DNA of 8,271 nucleotides, taken from contig CAMMZE010000036.1 in NCBI GenBank assembly GCA_946529195.1, positions 1 to 8,271 of the forward strand. The letters are read 5' to 3'. The stretch comes from an uncultured Lachnospiraceae bacterium. GTDB lineage: Bacteria > Bacillota_A > Clostridia > Lachnospirales > Lachnospiraceae. Below the pieces are notes generated by a model. That model made no database searches and was not told the DNA's origin. It saw nothing but the letters and a program-made list of their open reading frames with translations. Position numbers and translations under genes: made by a program. Below, one piece after another: positions 6,472 through 8,271 of the stretch (positions are counted from its first letter, which is position 1; each line of letters starts with the position of its first letter).

Positions 6472-6542
6472 GGAAACATATATTTCGATTCAGCTTTATG
6501 AGCGAGCTCAACATCTGAATCGTAATATATGTTTCCGGGGCG
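6466..6542. repeat. Hairpin C: long near-perfect palindrome after yicC
   Basis: A 77-nt palindrome. The outer stem is 19 bp without mismatch (6466-6484 with 6524-6542), then one T-T mismatch, an 8-bp stem (6486-6493 with 6515-6522), an internal loop, and a 5-bp tip stem (6499-6503 with 6506-6510). It begins 7 nt after the yicC stop codon as the operon is transcribed. It could block exonucleases, set the yicC/remA ratio by mRNA processing, or be a dispersed palindromic element. No U-tract is present, so termination is unlikely. Confidence 0.8.
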
Positions 6543-6548
6543 CAGTCC

Positions 6549-7427
6549 CTATTCAATGTTTTGTATTTGTTCTCTGACTTTTTCGATGCTTGTTTTGAGG
6601 TCGATGGCTCTGTCGGAGATCTGCATGTCGTTTGCCTTGGAGAGGATGGTGTTTGCTTCGCGGTTCATCTCCTGGGCGATGAAGTCAAGCTTTCTTCCGA
6701 CTGCGCCTTCGGCAAGCAGAATGTCTCTGGTTGCCCGTATGTGGCTCTCTAAACGTACGATCTCTTCGTCTATGCTGAGCTTGTCGGCATAGATGGCTGT
6801 CTCCATGGCAATGCGGCTCTCGTCGACCGCGCTGCCCTCAAGGAGTTCTTTGACACGGTTCTCCAGGGATGCCCGGTAGGCAGTGATGATCTCAGGAGAT
6901 CTCTCTTTGATATACCCGATGTGGACGAGCATCTCGTCCAGCTTGGCAACCAAATCTGCCCGCAGCCGCTCTCCTTCAGAGGCGCGCATCTGGGTAAGGG
7001 CCTGGCAGGCCTTTTCCACGCCCGGCCTGATAAAAGCCCAGAGCTCCTCCGCGTCCAGCTCATGCTCCTCCAGAACCAGAACATCCGGAAATCTGGAGAG
7101 AACCGAAAGCTTGATATCATCCTCCAGTCCGAAATCCTCCTGCATCTGCTTGAGCGCTGCATAGTACTGTCCGGCAAGTGCTTTATTATACCTGACCGTG
7201 TCCCTCTGCTCAATGGAATCCTCGTAGGTGAGATACACATCTACCTTGCCGCGCTGGACATAGGTCTTAACGATGTTGCGGATCTCACTCTCAAACTGGC
7301 TAAGCTTCTTGGGCATCTTGACCGTAATGTCACAATATCTGTGATTGACACTCTTGATCTCGACAATGAGCTTGCGGTCCTGCTCACTGCTCTCATACCG
7401 GCCGAAGCCTGTCATACTGTTAATCAA
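6549..7427 (-). CDS. yicC: YicC/YloC family endoribonuclease
   Basis: A 292-aa protein of full family length. YicC of E. coli and YloC of B. subtilis are endoribonucleases that act in the cytoplasm in RNA decay, including small RNA turnover. The N-terminus MINSMTGFGRYE and the segment VEIKSVNHRYCDITVKMP are family hallmarks. The C-terminal domain (DUF1732) ends with DFIAQEMNREANTILSKAND, then KTSIEKVREQIQNIE, nearly consensus. The start codon is TTG at 7427; it is preferred to the ATG at 7415 because relatives keep residues before SMTGFGR, and AGGTG lies 5 nt upstream. It is the first gene after the promoter at 7508-7536, with a leader of about 73 nt. In B. subtilis the orthologue is called yloC. 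Confidence 0.95.
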   Translation of the reverse strand: MINSMTGFGRYESSEQDRKLIVEIKSVNHRYCDITVKMPKKLSQFESEIRNIVKTYVQRGKVDVYLTYEDSIEQRDTVRYNKALAGQYYAALKQMQEDFGLEDDIKLSVLSRFPDVLVLEEHELDAEELWAFIRPGVEKACQALTQMRASEGERLRADLVAKLDEMLVHIGYIKERSPEIITAYRASLENRVKELLEGSAVDESRIAMETAIYADKLSIDEEIVRLESHIRATRDILLAEGAVGRKLDFIAQEMNREANTILSKANDMQISDRAIDLKTSIEKVREQIQNIE

Positions 7428-7507
7428 AGGTTCACCTGCTTTCTAATGCATATCCTGCCAGCTTCTGCGGTAAAAATCACCCGCCCGTTTCTGGTCAGTT
7501 ACATTAT

Positions 7508-7536
7508 ATTATAAAACACATCAAAATCTTCGTCAA
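7508..7536 (-). promoter_or_regulatory. Sigma-A-type promoter for the yicC operon
   Basis: On the minus strand TTGACG (complement of 7531-7536) and a perfect TATAAT (complement of 7508-7513) are separated by exactly 17 bp. Transcription would start near 7500, giving an untranslated leader of about 73 nt. I see no riboswitch or clear operator in that leader. The promoter lies between the upstream terminator and yicC and is the only strong one I find for the ten-gene unit. Confidence 0.85.
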
Positions 7537-7587
7537 CACGATTTCCCTGCATCCCCTGCTTTGTTCTCAATTATGCATGTTATCACT

Positions 7588-7633
7588 AAAAAAATATGCA
7601 CGCACGCAGATTTTTTTACTGCGCACGTGCATA
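7588..7633 (-). terminator. Intrinsic terminator of the GLUG-repeat gene
   Basis: Arms 7595-7609 and 7619-7633 form an 8-bp stem, a 2x2 internal mismatch and a further 5 bp, with a 9-nt T-rich loop. On the minus strand the stem is followed by seven U's (complement of 7588-7594). It lies about 30 bp past the stop of the gene at 7665 and insulates it from the yicC promoter. Confidence 0.85.
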
Positions 7634-7664
7634 CGATATTCGTTTCTCTTTCTCTCTTTTCCCT

Positions 7665-8271
7665 TTATGCCGCCGGCTCCTCTGCGTTCTCTTCCTCGCC
7701 CTGGTCGCCGCTCTCATACATTCGGTCGGTTGTTCCAACCTCATCCGTCAGCGCCGTGCCATCCAGGGTGACATTTGCCTCGCAGCTTGTGATGACACTA
7801 TTCTCGGCCCTTCCGGCAACCGCACCTGGAGTCACCGCACCTGCGATCTCGCCATTCACAGAGCAATCCTCAACCTGAAATGCGGTCTCCTCGCCATAAT
7901 AATACAGTCCTGTTCCAACCAGACCGCCAACATGCGTTGCTCCGGGAATATTCATTTTAACCGTCACATGGCAGTTCCGGATAATTCCAGGGTACTCATG
8001 TGTTTCGACGCCTTCTGTCGCAAGGGCGATATCTCCGACGGAATGGGTTCCGCTGTAACCGCAGAGGCCGCCGATTGCGTGGCCTCCTTTCTCCGTAATA
8101 ATTTCAACATCAGCTGTGCAATCCGTCACAGAATCCATCATTTCCAGGCATCCCGCGATGCCGCCCAGTCCAACCGGTTCATTGCCCTCGGCAATAATAG
8201 TTCCCTTGGCTGTACAATTTTCCATGGTTCCGCCAAAGCTGCCGCCGATGATCAGGCCGCCGCATTCTGCC
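7665..8271 (-). CDS. GLUG-like repeat protein, 3' end (partial)
   Basis: The reading frame is open to the right edge of the window, so the ATG at 8225 is an internal Met and the true start lies outside. About 202 residues are visible. They form at least five degenerate repeats of the pattern GG-L/I-x-G ... (I/V)-x-x-C-x-(A/V), for example GGLIIGGSFGGTMENCTA, GGIAGCLEMMDSVTDCTA and GGLVG followed by FQVEDCSV. This resembles GLUG-motif repeats of large cell-surface or secreted proteins, probably a beta-helix or solenoid. One Cys recurs at the same place in every repeat. The C-terminus is an acidic tail (ESGDQGEEENAEEPAA) with no LPxTG sorting signal, so any anchoring must come from the missing N-terminal part. 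The gene ends in its own terminator and is separate from the yicC operon. Confidence 0.75.
   Translation of the reverse strand, partial: AECGGLIIGGSFGGTMENCTAKGTIIAEGNEPVGLGGIAGCLEMMDSVTDCTADVEIITEKGGHAIGGLCGYSGTHSVGDIALATEGVETHEYPGIIRNCHVTVKMNIPGATHVGGLVGTGLYYYGEETAFQVEDCSVNGEIAGAVTPGAVAGRAENSVITSCEANVTLDGTALTDEVGTTDRMYESGDQGEEENAEEPAA

Noticed and set aside
6195..6518. Plus-strand open frame across remA and the hairpin gap
   Set aside because: It is antisense to remA and runs through the palindromes; the translation has low-quality composition and no family match that I recognise.
6436..6542. Hairpins B and C as intrinsic terminators
   Set aside because: Neither strand has a U-tract directly after the stems, and essential genes gmk and rpoZ lie downstream without another strong promoter in view.
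6380..6548. An internal promoter for remA in the hairpin gap
   Set aside because: TTGAGC followed by AT-rich sequence is present on the minus strand, but no well-spaced -10 element is found, and both lie inside the palindrome.

Overview
The window looks like chromosomal DNA of a Gram-positive Clostridia, most likely a Lachnospiraceae-type gut anaerobe. This rests on the gene order yicC/yloC - remA - gmk - rpoZ, the RemA sequence, the good Shine-Dalgarno sites, and a DUF5685/J-protein pair that I associate with that group. The family assignment is from memory, not a search. Every convincing gene is on the minus strand, so the window reads from right to left. There are no tRNA, rRNA, CRISPR or transposase genes that I can see.

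Right edge (7665-8271): the 3' end of a repetitive, probably surface-exposed protein with GLUG-like repeats. It is closed by a minus-strand intrinsic terminator at 7588-7633. A near-consensus sigma-A promoter (TTGACG, 17 bp, TATAAT; 7508-7536) follows and starts the main transcription unit.

Main unit (7427 down to 75): yicC/yloC endoribonuclease; a 169-bp gap holding three interlocking hairpins; remA; gmk; rpoZ with an unusual hyperacidic tail; an FlK-like hotdog thioesterase; a DUF5685 protein; a J-domain protein with a TPR-like region and Cys-rich tail; a barstar-like protein; a YegS/DgkB-type lipid kinase; and a membrane-anchored parvulin-type foldase. The unit ends at an intrinsic terminator at 32-70. 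Apart from the hairpin gap, junctions are overlaps or gaps of at most 46 bp (ATGA at DUF5685/J protein, TGATG at rpoZ/thioesterase, stop directly abutting start at J protein/barstar). This suggests one long polycistronic operon with translational coupling.

Functionally, the first half is a conserved information and nucleotide module: RNA decay, a DNA-binding regulator, GMP kinase and an RNA polymerase subunit. The second half is accessory: a thioesterase, an uncharacterised chaperone-linked pair, a lone barstar-like protein, lipid phosphorylation and extracytoplasmic protein folding. The least ordinary items are the acidic omega tail, the DUF5685/J-protein pair, the hairpin chain between yicC and remA, and the tandem parvulin architecture. 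I do not see a clear new defence or mobile system.
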